The notes beneath the pieces were generated by a model. It searched no databases. It saw only the letters and a program-made list of their open reading frames with translations, and was not told the origin of the DNA. Source: Niastella soli (GTDB lineage: Bacteria; Bacteroidota; Bacteroidia; Chitinophagales; Chitinophagaceae). From it: 64,000 nt of DNA. The stretch covers positions 584,518 to 648,517 of the forward strand of contig NZ_JAGHKO010000011.1 of assembly GCF_017742245.1 (NCBI RefSeq). The letters are read 5' to 3'. Shown here in pieces: positions 1 to 12,700 of the stretch (positions are counted from its first letter, which is position 1; each line of letters begins with the position of its first letter). A program made the translations under genes and the position numbers.

Positions 1-3000
1 ATCCGGATGCCGATTACCAATACGGCATGGTCGGTCCGGGCACAAGTTGGAACTGGCGCCTACGGTGCGGCTGCAGATATTGAAACAGAAGTGTATGGGC
101 AAAAATCTGAAGTGGTGAAAGCCGACTATAAACAGGAAAAGCCTATGGTCGGTTATCTCTATTACCAAAATGCAGAGAACCATCCTGAAGACATAATGGA
201 TTTCACCCGTTATAATGACCGGGAAGTAACACCCAAAACGCCCATTATTTCAGTACCCCAATATACATATGATGTATTTGCAATTCAGGGAGAAGGCACC
301 GGTGGCAACATCAGGGCATTTCGTTCTGATCTTGGTTATGTAAGAGATAACTTAACTACTTCAAAAGATAAAAATACCAGCGGCGGGGGTGACGTAGATC
401 TGCCTGGGCACTTTGGTGCAAACTTGCAGATAATTAATACCCCATCAACAACAGGGGAATGGAAGAATGGAAATAAACTACGGGGTGTTACCGGGTTTAC
501 AAAGCCCAAATCAACTTTTGGTGCTGCTTACTTCCGTAATCCCGGCGAAGCTACCGTATCGGCGCTGGGCCGCTATGACAAACTGGGCGGAACAAGATTG
601 GTGCGTTATGTATTGGGTGGAACCGTGCAGGCACCTACCATTGAGCCCGAGCTGCAATTTTTTGGAGACGATAGCCGCCCGGTAAAAGGCACTGGCGCTC
701 CCAGCTCTGTTAAACTGACGAACCCTAATGGTGATTATACACCACGCACCAGCCGTTCACAGGTCATTAGCTTTTTGTCTGCTGAAGAAGCTTCTGTAAT
801 TGGATTAGATAAAGACATCAAGAGTTATGATAACGTGAGCTTTCTAGAAAATGCTACAAACAAATTGCTGTATTATCCCATCAAAAGGGTAGACGTTGAT
901 AGTAAAGATCGTAAGAAGCATCACATCTCACAGATAAATGTAACTGAACGCGATGGGAAAAGATATGTATATGGCATTCCTGTTTATAATACCATACAAC
1001 AAGACCTTACATTCTCTGTTGATAATACCAATTCCGAAAGTCCAGACCAGGTTACAATAGACAATGAATGGGCCACAACTAATTCGGGATTGCTTGATAA
1101 GGAAACCATAGATGGTTACCTGCAAATTACCACTACGCCGGCTTACGCCCATTCCTTTTTATTATCGGGGATCTTGTCTCCTGATTATGTAGATATTACA
1201 AACGACGGGATTACCGAAGACGATCTGGGAACTGCCGTTAAATTCAATTACTCAAAGATCAAAGATGGAAGTGACTCCTTATATAAATGGCGCACGCCAC
1301 ATACAAAGGAGTCCACAGGTAATTTTAATGCAGGAAACCGCTCCGAGAAGAAAGACGATAAAGCTATGATCTCTTACGGTGAACGGGAATCGTGGTATTT
1401 GCAGTCTGTTGAATCCAAGAATATGATCGCCTTGTTTTTTGTAAAAAAAAGGGACGATGGTAAAGGGGCCAACAATGTATATGGAGGTGTAAGCGATACC
1501 AAAATGTTAAAGGCGCTGGATAAGATCTCGTTGTACAGCAAGGCTGATCTGTTAAAAAATGGATTGAACAAAGCCAAACCCATCAAAACAGTACACTTTG
1601 ATTATACCTATGAGCTTTGCAAGAAGACACCTGATAATAATTCCGGTCTGGCCGAGGACGGTAAGCTTACGTTAAAGAGCATCTATTTCACATTTAATGG
1701 AAAGGAAAATAAAAAAGTAAAAAGCAGATACAGCTTTACCTATGGGGATAATCCCAAATATGCCGTTTCATCGGCTGACAGGTGGGGTACCTATAAGCCG
1801 GAAGACCAGAACCCGGGCGGATTAAAAAACAGGGATTACCCTTATAGTGTTCAGGACAAAAACACCATGGGCAATAATGCCAGCGCCTGGTCGCTGAAAG
1901 CAATAACATTGCCATCAGGCGGACAAATTGAAGTTAATTACGAAAGTGATGATTATGCCTGGGTGCAGAATAAAAGAGCCGCAGTGATGATGAATGTGGC
2001 TGGTTTTGGCAGTAATTCAGATTTCAGCACAGCCACTGACAAGTTATATCCTTCTCCTAAGGAGGATAATTATTACGTGTTTATACGAGTACCGGAAGCT
2101 TGTGATAAACCGGGCGATATAAAAATGTACCTGGAGGGGATGACGCAACTGGCATTCAAGATCTGGGTTGGAATGCCTAAAGGTGCAGAATATATTCCCT
2201 GCTATGCAAATTTTGGAGAAGAGGAAAATGTAGACTATGGCGTGGATGTCAAGGATCATCATATTATATGGGTAAAAATGCAACCGTTGGGTGAAAAGAG
2301 TCCATTGTCAATAACCACATTGGAATATTTGCGGCAACAGTTGCCTGGCCAGGCATTCGATGGATATGATGTCTCGGGGGAACCTACATTAAAGCAGCTG
2401 CTTCATATGTTTGAGGCCATTAGGAAGAACCTCGGCGGTGATGCCTTTAGAGACCCGGTGCGTTCCTTTCGTAAAGATTATAAAGCACAGATCACTGATC
2501 TGTCGAAATGCTTTGTAAGGCTGAATGCCCCGAAAGGGTATAAGTATGGCGGCGGGTACAGGGTTAAATCTGTAGTGCTGCGTGACAACTGGAATACAAT
2601 GACCGGGCAGTATACAGCCTCCTACGGACAACAATACAATTATGAAACCACGGAAGTTTTCAATGAAAAAATACGTACTATTAGCAGTGGTGTAGCCTCT
2701 TATGAACCTTCTATTGGCGGCGAAGAAAACCCCTGGCAATCTATAGTAAATGTGGAAGATGATCTGCCGCTGGGGCCTACTTCCTACGGTGCAGTAGAAA
2801 TGCCGGTGCTCGATGCATTTTTTCCTGCGCCGGTTGTAGGTTATAGTAAAGTGACCGTCACGTCAATTCATGCGGGTACAACCGCGCCCAAAAAGTCAAG
2901 ATCGGGTATTGGCCGGCAGGTCACTGAATTTTATACAGCAAAAGACTATCCTGTTTCTTGTAAGTATACGTCATTTGATGAAGACGGGATGATGGAATTT

Positions 3001-5805
3001 CACCAGAACTCCAACAAAACATTCTTGAAAAAATACGGATATGACTACAAAGCGCAATCGCAGGGATTTTTGGTTGCCACGAATGATATGCATGGGAAAA
3101 TGAGATCGCAAACATCCTATGCTGAAACTGATCCGGAGAGTAAAATACATTATACAGAGAACTTTTACCGGAATACGGGTGTGAGCGAGCTAAACGAAGT
3201 ATTTTCATTCATAGACAACTATAATAACACTGTTTTTTCCGGCAATATGGGGATCGACATAGAGTTGATGACCGATGCGCGGGAGTTCAGCGTAAAAAGC
3301 ACCAGCCGGGACCATCAGGGGAACGTTGATATATTTTATATCCTGGGAATCCCTGTTCCTATTCCCACCTACTGGCAGATCAATGGAATAAGTGAGAATA
3401 TTTACCGGGCTGTGACCGCTACAAAAGTTATCAGTTATCATGCCGTTCTCGACCGGGTAGTGGTAATAGATAAGGGTAGCGAGGTAGAAACACAAAATAT
3501 GGCCTATGATGCAGAAACCGGCCAGGTGTTGGTTACGCGCACTAATAACGAATATAACATGCCAGTTTATAACACCAGGTATCCTGCATACTGGGCTTAT
3601 AGTGGCATGGGGCCAGCTAACAGGAATATAGATGCTACTTATGCTAATAAGGATTTTCTTAACGGGAGAATTAACGATCCGAACATTCCATTTGAAAGCG
3701 GAGATGAGTTATATATTATTGAGCCGGGTAATCCGGCAACTTGTCCCGAAGCTTCTGCTGAGAGTATAAAGTTGATCTGGGCTTACGATAAGAACAGGGC
3801 AGACAGCTCTATCACCAGTGTTGTTCCGGATCTTGTTTTTTTGGATGCCAATGGACTCTTGTATAACCGTACGGGTGTTTCATTCCGTATTGTCCGCAGT
3901 GGTCATCGAAATATGCTGGAACAATCTATAGCCGCTATTACCAGTATGGATAATCCTTTAGATTCAGGGACCCTGTCATTTGCGAACGCAACAAAAGTAA
4001 TTAATGCGTCTGCTGTAGAGTATAAGGAAAAATGGCAAACAGAGAATGACCAGTTTAAACGATACAAAGAAGAATTAGATGAGTATCAATGTACATACCG
4101 GTTTTATGAAGACCCGGCCGGGGTCCTTATTAAAAATATCAACCCATATTGTAAGGGGCTGTTGGGGAATTTTCATCCCTGGCGAAGCATGGTTTTTTAC
4201 GATGGCAGAAAAGAGGACAATTTTAATGTCAAAACCAACATTGCCGAAAATGGATTTTTGAAAAACTTCAAGCCTTACTGGATTAAAAAAACAGGGTACA
4301 TGTGGCCCGATGTTCAAAATAAACAGTGGGTATGGAACAGCAAACTGAACAGGGTAAATACAAAAGGTCTGGAACTGGAGACCGTGGACCCACTGGGTAT
4401 TTATACGTCGGCCCAATATGGGTATAATAAGACGACGCCTGTGGCTATGGCAAATAATTCCAGATTCTCTGAAATGTTTGCTGAAGGTTTTGAAGACTAC
4501 GGTTATGAAGAGTCTCTTGGTACGATCCAGTATAATAACCAGGCAAAAAGACATATCGATCTTAATGGCTTGTCAAATTCGAGGATCATTGACCGGGATG
4601 CGGCGGCCGTTTCACCCCACTCAGGAAAATTTATGATGGAGGTGTATGGTGGTAGCACCGTGGTAAAGCAGGTCAACTTACAGGCAGCCGTTGTTGAGGA
4701 TTTTTTACTTCCGTTTGGAAAGGCTGTTCGAAAACAGGTTGGGGAAAGAGGAGCAACCTATTCGATCGTCTCGCGGTATCCTGATGATATATTCAATAGC
4801 TCTAATATTGCCATCATCGGTGAGACTGGCATGGCGCTGGAAGTCAACCCTTATTCGCCTGGTCAGAATCCTGAATCATATTCATATCAATTAGAATTAA
4901 GCCAGTATGTTGATATTACAGAACATAGCAAGTATCGTTTTACAACTACTTCAAGGCGTATTTATCCTGCCGAGGGCCCAGGGATCGGTCCTAATGGCCT
5001 TGCCACAGTTAGTGGGGTTACTTTTTATTCAGTTACCAGTGGCGATATCATTTCACCCGCTCTGGAAAATTCGACAGAGAGCACCGATTTTTTACGGAAG
5101 GATTTTATTGTTTGTTTGCCGAAAGGGATCTATCAGATTGTTTGTAGTTTAAATGCTGATCCTTCAGATTATGGGCTGTATTCGAGAGTGCTTCCCCGTG
5201 ATTATTATACATTTCAGTTTTTATATGACATGCCGGGTTACAAATCGATCAGCCCACAAAATGTATGTGAGTATGATACCCCAATACCTGCCAGTGAAGA
5301 TATGTATCATACAATCTTTACGGTACCACGTAATAAGAAAATGATATTAAGTGCATGGGTGCACGAAAAGTGCGGCGACCCAGCCAATGGCATTCCCTGC
5401 AAGGAGTATACTTATAACCACAGCCAGGTTCAGGTTACATTTCCCAATTATCCTGCGCAAAATGTAATAATGAATCCAGCTGGTCCTATCATCGATGGCT
5501 GGCAACGGATCGAAGGCGAATTCAACACACCTGGCGGCAATGGAATGGAGCTTCGTTTTGTAAACAGCAGTGGCCAATCGGTCTATTTCGATGACATCCG
5601 GATCCATCCCTATAATGCCAATATGAAAAGTTATGTCTACGACCCCGTGAACCTTCGGCTTACAGCAGAGCTCGACCCGAACAACTATGCTACTTTTTAT
5701 GAGTATGACGAAGAAGGCACCCTTATACGAAAGAAAGTGGAAACAAAAGAGGGCATTAAAACCATCACCGAAACCAGGAGTGCATTACAGTCATCGGTTA
5801 AGTAA
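1..5805 (+). CDS. Giant YD-repeat/RHS-associated secreted protein, 5'-truncated by window edge
   Basis: The frame is open from the first base, so the ATG at position 7 is probably internal and the gene starts outside the window. About 1930 residues are visible. Most of the protein is beta-rich and Tyr/Asn/Gly-rich, as in Bacteroidota proteins encoded next to RHS genes. Near the C-terminus (about residues 1815-1870) there is a jelly-roll-like segment with WQRIEGEF and YFDDIRI, followed by a YD-repeat-like end (SYVYDP, FYEYDEEG, about 1875-1920). No toxin-like tail follows, because the protein ends shortly after the YD unit. It lies 17 bp before the small secreted gene at 5823 and in line with the 2911-residue RHS gene, so I infer one transcription unit. 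It may be a shell or surface partner of the RHS toxin. That role is inference; the YD-type C-terminus is seen directly. Confidence 0.75.
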   Translation: MRMPITNTAWSVRAQVGTGAYGAAADIETEVYGQKSEVVKADYKQEKPMVGYLYYQNAENHPEDIMDFTRYNDREVTPKTPIISVPQYTYDVFAIQGEGTGGNIRAFRSDLGYVRDNLTTSKDKNTSGGGDVDLPGHFGANLQIINTPSTTGEWKNGNKLRGVTGFTKPKSTFGAAYFRNPGEATVSALGRYDKLGGTRLVRYVLGGTVQAPTIEPELQFFGDDSRPVKGTGAPSSVKLTNPNGDYTPRTSRSQVISFLSAEEASVIGLDKDIKSYDNVSFLENATNKLLYYPIKRVDVDSKDRKKHHISQINVTERDGKRYVYGIPVYNTIQQDLTFSVDNTNSESPDQVTIDNEWATTNSGLLDKETIDGYLQITTTPAYAHSFLLSGILSPDYVDITNDGITEDDLGTAVKFNYSKIKDGSDSLYKWRTPHTKESTGNFNAGNRSEKKDDKAMISYGERESWYLQSVESKNMIALFFVKKRDDGKGANNVYGGVSDTKMLKALDKISLYSKADLLKNGLNKAKPIKTVHFDYTYELCKKTPDNNSGLAEDGKLTLKSIYFTFNGKENKKVKSRYSFTYGDNPKYAVSSADRWGTYKPEDQNPGGLKNRDYPYSVQDKNTMGNNASAWSLKAITLPSGGQIEVNYESDDYAWVQNKRAAVMMNVAGFGSNSDFSTATDKLYPSPKEDNYYVFIRVPEACDKPGDIKMYLEGMTQLAFKIWVGMPKGAEYIPCYANFGEEENVDYGVDVKDHHIIWVKMQPLGEKSPLSITTLEYLRQQLPGQAFDGYDVSGEPTLKQLLHMFEAIRKNLGGDAFRDPVRSFRKDYKAQITDLSKCFVRLNAPKGYKYGGGYRVKSVVLRDNWNTMTGQYTASYGQQYNYETTEVFNEKIRTISSGVASYEPSIGGEENPWQSIVNVEDDLPLGPTSYGAVEMPVLDAFFPAPVVGYSKVTVTSIHAGTTAPKKSRSGIGRQVTEFYTAKDYPVSCKYTSFDEDGMMEFHQNSNKTFLKKYGYDYKAQSQGFLVATNDMHGKMRSQTSYAETDPESKIHYTENFYRNTGVSELNEVFSFIDNYNNTVFSGNMGIDIELMTDAREFSVKSTSRDHQGNVDIFYILGIPVPIPTYWQINGISENIYRAVTATKVISYHAVLDRVVVIDKGSEVETQNMAYDAETGQVLVTRTNNEYNMPVYNTRYPAYWAYSGMGPANRNIDATYANKDFLNGRINDPNIPFESGDELYIIEPGNPATCPEASAESIKLIWAYDKNRADSSITSVVPDLVFLDANGLLYNRTGVSFRIVRSGHRNMLEQSIAAITSMDNPLDSGTLSFANATKVINASAVEYKEKWQTENDQFKRYKEELDEYQCTYRFYEDPAGVLIKNINPYCKGLLGNFHPWRSMVFYDGRKEDNFNVKTNIAENGFLKNFKPYWIKKTGYMWPDVQNKQWVWNSKLNRVNTKGLELETVDPLGIYTSAQYGYNKTTPVAMANNSRFSEMFAEGFEDYGYEESLGTIQYNNQAKRHIDLNGLSNSRIIDRDAAAVSPHSGKFMMEVYGGSTVVKQVNLQAAVVEDFLLPFGKAVRKQVGERGATYSIVSRYPDDIFNSSNIAIIGETGMALEVNPYSPGQNPESYSYQLELSQYVDITEHSKYRFTTTSRRIYPAEGPGIGPNGLATVSGVTFYSVTSGDIISPALENSTESTDFLRKDFIVCLPKGIYQIVCSLNADPSDYGLYSRVLPRDYYTFQFLYDMPGYKSISPQNVCEYDTPIPASEDMYHTIFTVPRNKKMILSAWVHEKCGDPANGIPCKEYTYNHSQVQVTFPNYPAQNVIMNPAGPIIDGWQRIEGEFNTPGGNGMELRFVNSSGQSVYFDDIRIHPYNANMKSYVYDPVNLRLTAELDPNNYATFYEYDEEGTLIRKKVETKEGIKTITETRSALQSSVK

Positions 5806-5822
5806 TAAAGAATTATAAAAGT

Positions 5823-6656
5823 ATGAACCGGAATATAACCATAAAAATAGTGGCTGTGTTATTGCTTGTAACTGTTACAGCAAAAGCACAACAAAATAAA
5901 CGAGGCAAAAATGATGCTTTCCAGGAGTTGGTCAGACTGGGTAAATGGAACACGGTGTGGCCTGTTCAAATAAACCTCCATATTGCCCATTATGTTACGC
6001 CAACGGTGTTGGAAAGTGATAGCGCAGATACTGATATGGCCCTGTATTATGATCCGCATGCGTTCTATATGCAGGCTGAAGGGATGGAACAGATCATCAA
6101 TGATACCGTTTTGATAATGGTCGATAACACCGCCCAAATAATAAGGGTGTTTCCTGATAAGGGTTTGCTGTCTTATAGCAGAGGAAATGAGCTCGCCTTG
6201 TTTATGCCCGATACTTCTATGGAAAGGCTTTCGCAAAAATTTACGGCCACCATGCAGGAAGAAGGGAATTCAGGCAAGCGGATCGTTTTGAAAAGCCGCG
6301 ACCGGATCTCCGGAACTGATCTTGAAAAGGAAGTAATCGATGTGGTTTACAACGCCGGCAATTATCAACCACTTCGGTATAAACAACTCAAAAGAAGTGT
6401 GGTGCCGGTTGATTCTGCAAGTTATAGCGCGATGGAAAAAGAGGCGGGCTGGAAAGGACGTCTTTTCACTATGGATGTCAAAGGCAGTCAACTGTTTTTT
6501 GTAGTAAAAGAACAGGTTATAGCATGCAATTTTACCAGCATTAACTATGCGCAAAAAGCGTCGCCTGTGCAGGAGCAGAACAGGGTGATAAGAACAGCTG
6601 ATGGTGAATACCAACCAGTAAAAGGTTATGAGCTTTACAATATAAGCCAGGAATAA
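5823..6656 (+). CDS. Small secreted protein of the RHS locus, function unknown
   Basis: This 277-residue protein starts with a clear signal peptide (MNRNITIKIVAVLLLVTVTAKA, cleavage after AKA), so it is exported. I recognise no catalytic motif. It is mixed in character, with a central stretch VLKSRDRISGTDLEKEVIDV and one Cys (VIACNF). It sits 17 bp after the giant YD-repeat gene and 62 bp before the RHS toxin gene, all on the same strand. A function in assembly, stabilisation or surface anchoring of the neighbouring giant proteins is plausible but is inference from position only. Confidence 0.7.
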   Translation: MNRNITIKIVAVLLLVTVTAKAQQNKRGKNDAFQELVRLGKWNTVWPVQINLHIAHYVTPTVLESDSADTDMALYYDPHAFYMQAEGMEQIINDTVLIMVDNTAQIIRVFPDKGLLSYSRGNELALFMPDTSMERLSQKFTATMQEEGNSGKRIVLKSRDRISGTDLEKEVIDVVYNAGNYQPLRYKQLKRSVVPVDSASYSAMEKEAGWKGRLFTMDVKGSQLFFVVKEQVIACNFTSINYAQKASPVQEQNRVIRTADGEYQPVKGYELYNISQE

Positions 6657-6718
6657 CGCAGGTATAACCGAAAAGTAATAATAAAATTTAGAACTCATTA
6701 GAGAAGCGGAAATAATCA

Positions 6719-9700
6719 ATGAAGAATTTTATGCCATCGTTATATAAACTTCTATCCGTACGAAAACATATAATCCTGTACCCTGTGTTGGCGGTTATGA
6801 TGTTTTTGAACATGAAAGCAAGTGCGCAGTGGGCGATCAATGGACAAATAGATATTAAGCCAGGAAGTAAATATATATATACCGTAACCTATAATGGCTC
6901 CAGCAATCATCCGTACTGTGGGGAGTATCATTATGAAATTCGAGGCGGGTTTTATGACGATCGTACTTATTTGACCAACTACGATGGCAATATTGACTGT
7001 TCGGGCGGTAATAATTCCTTTACTTCTATTGACATCACCTGGCTGAGTAAAACGGGGGAAATACTTTTGTATGATGCAAGCTGGAATTTGTTGACATCGC
7101 TTCCTGTAAGTCAGGTGGGTTATGAATTGACGGGGCAGGCAAATGTTACTCCGGGGGTTTCTTATAAATACTCACTATCATATAATGGCCCTGGCAATAC
7201 GACTTATTGCGGGAATTATAGTTATTATATTGTAGGAGGGTATTTTACAAACCATCCGGGAAGTAGTTTATTTAAGGGGAATATTCCTTGTTCTTCACTT
7301 TCTGCAATGGATATTGATGTTACCTGGACCAGTAACTCCGGATACCTTTATTGGTATAATGCTAACTCTGATAAGAGTGCTGTATTTTATGCAAACAACT
7401 ATGCAGCACCACTTGACGCAGGTACATTGAGTCCCTATGAGGCTTTTTCGTACATAGGAGATCAAGCGCCATTGATTATGGGAAGTGAAGCAGTAGGCGG
7501 AGGCGGACCTGATTGTTATTATTATTTTTGGGAATACTCTTATGATGATGTCAATTGGCAGTGGTGGGATGGTGGGTATGGTTCAACCTTCCAGAATTGG
7601 AACGTAGGTGCATTATATCAGAACATGTATTTAAGGCGTGGTGTGCAGGATTGTGAAAATAATATAGTATATACACCATCAGTTCCATTCTATGTGTATG
7701 ATCACGTAAGATCTGTAACCCTTAGTCCGGCGACACAGGCTATAACTGCAGGAACTGCTGCTGCCCAGCTTAGGTGTACAACTGATGGAGGGTTTCCATG
7801 GCCTGATTATTATTGGCAAAGCTCTACTGATAATGTTAACTGGACGGATATAAACAATCCTTATGGTACTGTTGAGTTTTATGATCCTGGGCTGGTGAAT
7901 TCAAAAATGTATTACCGGGCTATTATGGTTAATAACGCTGATCGAATGATCAGCAATGTTGCTGTCGTGGATGTATGCCCTGCTTTGCCTTCTATAACCG
8001 GAAGTACAATCTGTGTAAAGGGTTCTACCTTGAAACTTAATAACAGTTTGCCCGGAGGCAATTGGGAAAGCAGTAATCCTGCGGTTGCCAAAGTTGATGG
8101 TCAGGGGGTGGTTACCGGAGTTGCAGAGGGAACGGCTACCATCTCTTATACTATTACAAATGCGTGTGGGACATCCCGAACTCAATTAGGAGTTAATATT
8201 GTCGCTGTTGAACCCTGGATGGCTATCCTCGGCAAGGGTATTGACGATATCCCTAATACAAGTATTATCCCGTTGTTAAAGAACGGCAGCCCGGTAGAAA
8301 CCCAATACGATTACACTGGCGACCAGTCGTTAGCACACACCATTAAAAATGTGCTGGCGTTGCAGGTGCTTGAAGAAACGAATAATTTTATCCCTGGCGA
8401 TTTTACTGCCAGTGTTGATCTGCAAATAGAGTATGGCCATTCTTCGTCCAGCGTTTGTCAGCCGCCGCAGCAGTTACATCTCTCCGTTAATTATACAAAA
8501 GACACCGGCGCGAAATATGATGCATTGAACTATTTTATGTTTGAAAATGCGGAATTTACCCGCGTTACCGTAACGAATGTACAGGCGCCCACAACGGTAA
8601 ATGGTGTAGCCTTCGATACCAAACAGGTGTTGCAATTGACCAATACCCTGGCTGCTACCCGTTATTATCAGCTCGCAGACAATAAAAAACCGGATCTCAA
8701 TATTGTTGTACCTGCACCTGGCGCTTTGCTCGATGCCCTGGAGGTTACCTGGACGGTACCGGCCAATACGGGTAACAATGGTATACAACTGGAATGGGCC
8801 TGGCTGGAACAAGGTGTGGAGGATGAATACAAAAACAGCAGTAATGTTGTTGACCCTGAGCTGCTCTTTAAAGCAGGGGCCACCCGTATCGATCTGGCGG
8901 AAGGCGCCGCAGGTGGAAGCTACAAGGTGCCATTGTTGTACGAAGGCGAGGGCACTTTGTATATGCGCGCGCGAGCGGTAAATGTGTTGCCATCCGGCAG
9001 TCGAAGCGACGGTCCCTGGAGCGATGCAAAAACATTTTCTTACGGCGGGCATGAAAAGGACCTGAACTGGCAGGTAACAACTTCCTATGCCGAAGAAGGA
9101 AAACGCAAATCCGTTATCCAGTATTTTGATGGTACGTTGCGGCCTCGCCAAACGGTGACAAAAGATAACACTACCAGTCAAACTGTAGTGGCGGAAACCA
9201 TGTATGATATGGAAGGCCGCCCTGCTGTGCAGGTATTACCTGTGCCAGGTATAAATAATATTATAGCATACACAAAAAATCTGAACAAGTTTAATAACCA
9301 GCCAGATAATACCAATCCGGCTGATTATTTTGATTTTACTACTTCCACTCCTTTTTACGCTACCACCCCAATGGATGACACCAAAGAGGGGGCGGCCAAG
9401 TATTACAGTGATAAGAACCTGAACCTTACCGCAATTGATCAAAACATTCCGGCCGCCAATGGATATCCGTATTCTGTTACCCGCTATATGCCCGATGGAA
9501 CAGGCCGGGTGATGCGGCAAAGCGCGCCCGGCGATGCGCATAAAATGGGCAGCGGTCATGAGACATTATATTTTTATAGTACGCCGGAACAGGATGAACT
9601 GGACGCCCTGTTTGGAACAGAAGTTGGCTACAAAAGCCATTACTTCAAGAACATGGTACAGGATGCCAACGGTCAGATGAATGTGAGTTATCTGGATATG

Positions 9701-12700
9701 CAAGGGCGGACCATCGCCACTGCTCTGGCCGGGGAATCGACGCAGCAAGCATTGTCCAGCAATGTTAATAACCCCTTTGAAGAAAATACCCGGAACCTGT
9801 TATCGAAAGAAACCAATTTGTTGAAGGGTAACAGCATTGAATTGGTCAAAAGTATGCTGGTACCCACCAGTACCAATTACAAGTTTGCCTATAAGCTTAA
9901 TAAGCAAACGATAACGCTGCCTATCTGTGTTGGAGGTACAGTCACGTACGATTGCAAGTTCGATTGGGAGATCGCTATTGTTGATGAAACCGGCGAACGC
10001 TCTTCGTATGGGAAAAGTTTTACCGCGGTCACCGATATCGATTGGAGCGATACCTATAAGCTGCCAGTAGGCTCGTGGAATGTTCGTAAAACGTTAACGA
10101 TCAACCAGGCCTGGTTACAAAGTTTGCTGGCGGAGTACGGTGCAGATGGGAAAGGGGTGTGTAGTACATTGGAGCAATTAATAAGCACCATTTCTAAAGA
10201 TGATAAAGACAATTCTGACTGCAGCGCGGAGCCTGTTGAGCTCACCAGCAGCGAGTGTATAGCTAAATTAGGTGACTTTGAGACCTACAAAAAGAATTAT
10301 GCAGCGTCTATTGATGTTGCGGCAATCGACCTTACTCCCGCGCAAATAAGCGACATCAAAACTCAATATGATGAAGCGGTTGCATTTTGTACATCCCTTG
10401 ATCCGGAAATATCGAATACACTGGTAAGTATCAGAAAGCAAATGCTGGCCGATATGGTGCCTTTCACGGGACAATACGCTGATCCGGAAAGGTCAGGATA
10501 TATATATGATAGGTACAATATTCTGGCACAGAGCGGTGGTTTATCTCAGCAACCATACTATAGATATCCGCAGAATGAATCGCCCGCAGATAATAACTAT
10601 TATAATGACTATGGTAGTGTTGATGCATCGATCTCTGCTGCTGATTTAAAGAAAATGACACAGGACGATTTTGAGCAGTCGTTCAAGAGTTCGTGGGCTG
10701 GTGCATTGCTGAAACATCATCCGGAATACAATAAACTAATATTCGCAGAAAACAAGCTGCGCGATGCGTATGATTTTATCGATAAGCTGCAGTTTAATAC
10801 AATTGCACGTGATCCCATTCCTGATGATCCGTTCTTTAAGATGGCCGGACAGGCCGACAAAGGGAATATTGTTGCCAACTACATCTATCCGAAAACAAGT
10901 GGTTACCGCTTGTGGCAATTGGCCTATGGGGATGCATTTGGTTGTAAAACCCTTATGGACCCTTATCAAAAGAACGCCTGCTATTCCGGTATGCCCACGG
11001 AGTTTAGAGGCACGGGAAGTAATGTGTATAACGGGGTTGCTAACGTTACTTTAACCGCTGCTATTCAATCGCAGGCGTGGACTGTATATAAAGGTCTTTA
11101 TTTACAGGTTCGCAACGAAATGGTAAATGACTACATCAACGCAGAAGGCAGAGGCGATGAAAATGAGATACTCATTAATGAGAATTATAGACTTTACTTT
11201 CCTCGAAATTTGTCCGAAGCTGCGCGAAGCAATGCAAAAGCATCGATCACCGACGAGTGGAAAGGGATGATTCCCGACGCGGACGGGAATTTCCCCAATA
11301 TTGACTTTGCAGGAGCAGCTGCTTCATACGGGCATCCCTGCGATACTTATATCAATGCCTGGCGGCAGACCTTGCTCAAATGTCCGCAGCTTGCAGATAA
11401 TCCTGAAAAGGAAGCTATTCTCAGTACCATCACCACCAGAATGCTGGAAGTGTGCCGCAACGGTACCGATGGGGCTAACCCATATGGCGCTGCGTCAGTG
11501 GCTCCTGCCTATAGTGGCAATGCCAATACAAGTTTTGAACAGGTGATCCTCGATGTGTTCCATGAGAAAGGTATTACTGTCAACGAATATTGCCATCCCT
11601 ATGGAATTGAACTGCCGAATCTCCATGGCATGAATCCGCCTGTTGCGAAACAGCTCATAAGTACCGTAGAACCGTGTACCTGTACTCAATGGAATAAGTT
11701 ATTGCAGGAGATCTCTGCAGCAAATCCTTCAGCCAGTTCGCTAAATGTAATTAATGACTATTTAACGTCTACAAATCGCGAAACTATCACTCCTGAACTA
11801 TATGCAGGTTTATTAAAATGCGGACAGTCATTTCAGCTTTGTCCGCCCAATACAGATCCCGGCCCATGTGAGATATGCCGCCCGGATGCTTCTATCCCTT
11901 TGCCGGGTTGTGTAACCATTACGTCAATACCTTTGTTATCTCCACAACCGTTGCCGGCTTTCCTGGTGTGCGGGTTTGACAAGGACATACCTAAATGTTA
12001 TAACTGTGATGTATTCGTTGCACTGCAAGCTTCCTTTAAAACCCTCTTTGGTAAAGACCCTGTTATGACAGGCTCAGTGCCCGATGATATGGTGGTTTGG
12101 AATAACCTGTTTGCGAAATATGTGAATTATAAAACGGGGCTTCAGCATGACTGGGTATATTATTCAGACGAATTCAATGCAAAAAAATGCCCCATAGGTG
12201 GTATCATCAGTGGAGAAACTAACGGCAATCTGTTGATATGCAGGGACGATAAACCGTTGAATGATGCTACTGTTGACAATCCGCCTGGGCCTTGTGATGG
12301 CGTCACCAGCGGTTCAAAATTAAAGGCAAAGATCCTGTATGAGTACCTCAGGCAGCAAGCAATAGATGGTTTCCGTGCTGCTTACCTGGAAAAATGCCTG
12401 GCAGCTACCGAAACTTTTACTGTCAATTATCAACCGAAAGAATACCATTACACACTATATTACTATGACCGTGCAGGCAATCTGGTAAAAACAATTCCGC
12501 CTAAAGGTGTGCAGCCCAATTACACCAAAAGCTTCCTGGATGGCGTTATGGCAGAGCGGGAGAAAATGAAGAACGGGTTGTCTTACACGGAAAGAACGCC
12601 AGACCATATCCTTGATACGAGGTATATCTACAACAGTCTGGATAAGGTAGTTTTGGAAAAAACACCGGATGCTGGCATTAGTCAGTTCTGGTACGACCAG

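Noticed and set aside
8474-9181. 235-codon minus-strand frame
   Set aside because: It is antisense to the well-supported RHS protein and has only low-complexity hydrophobic content.
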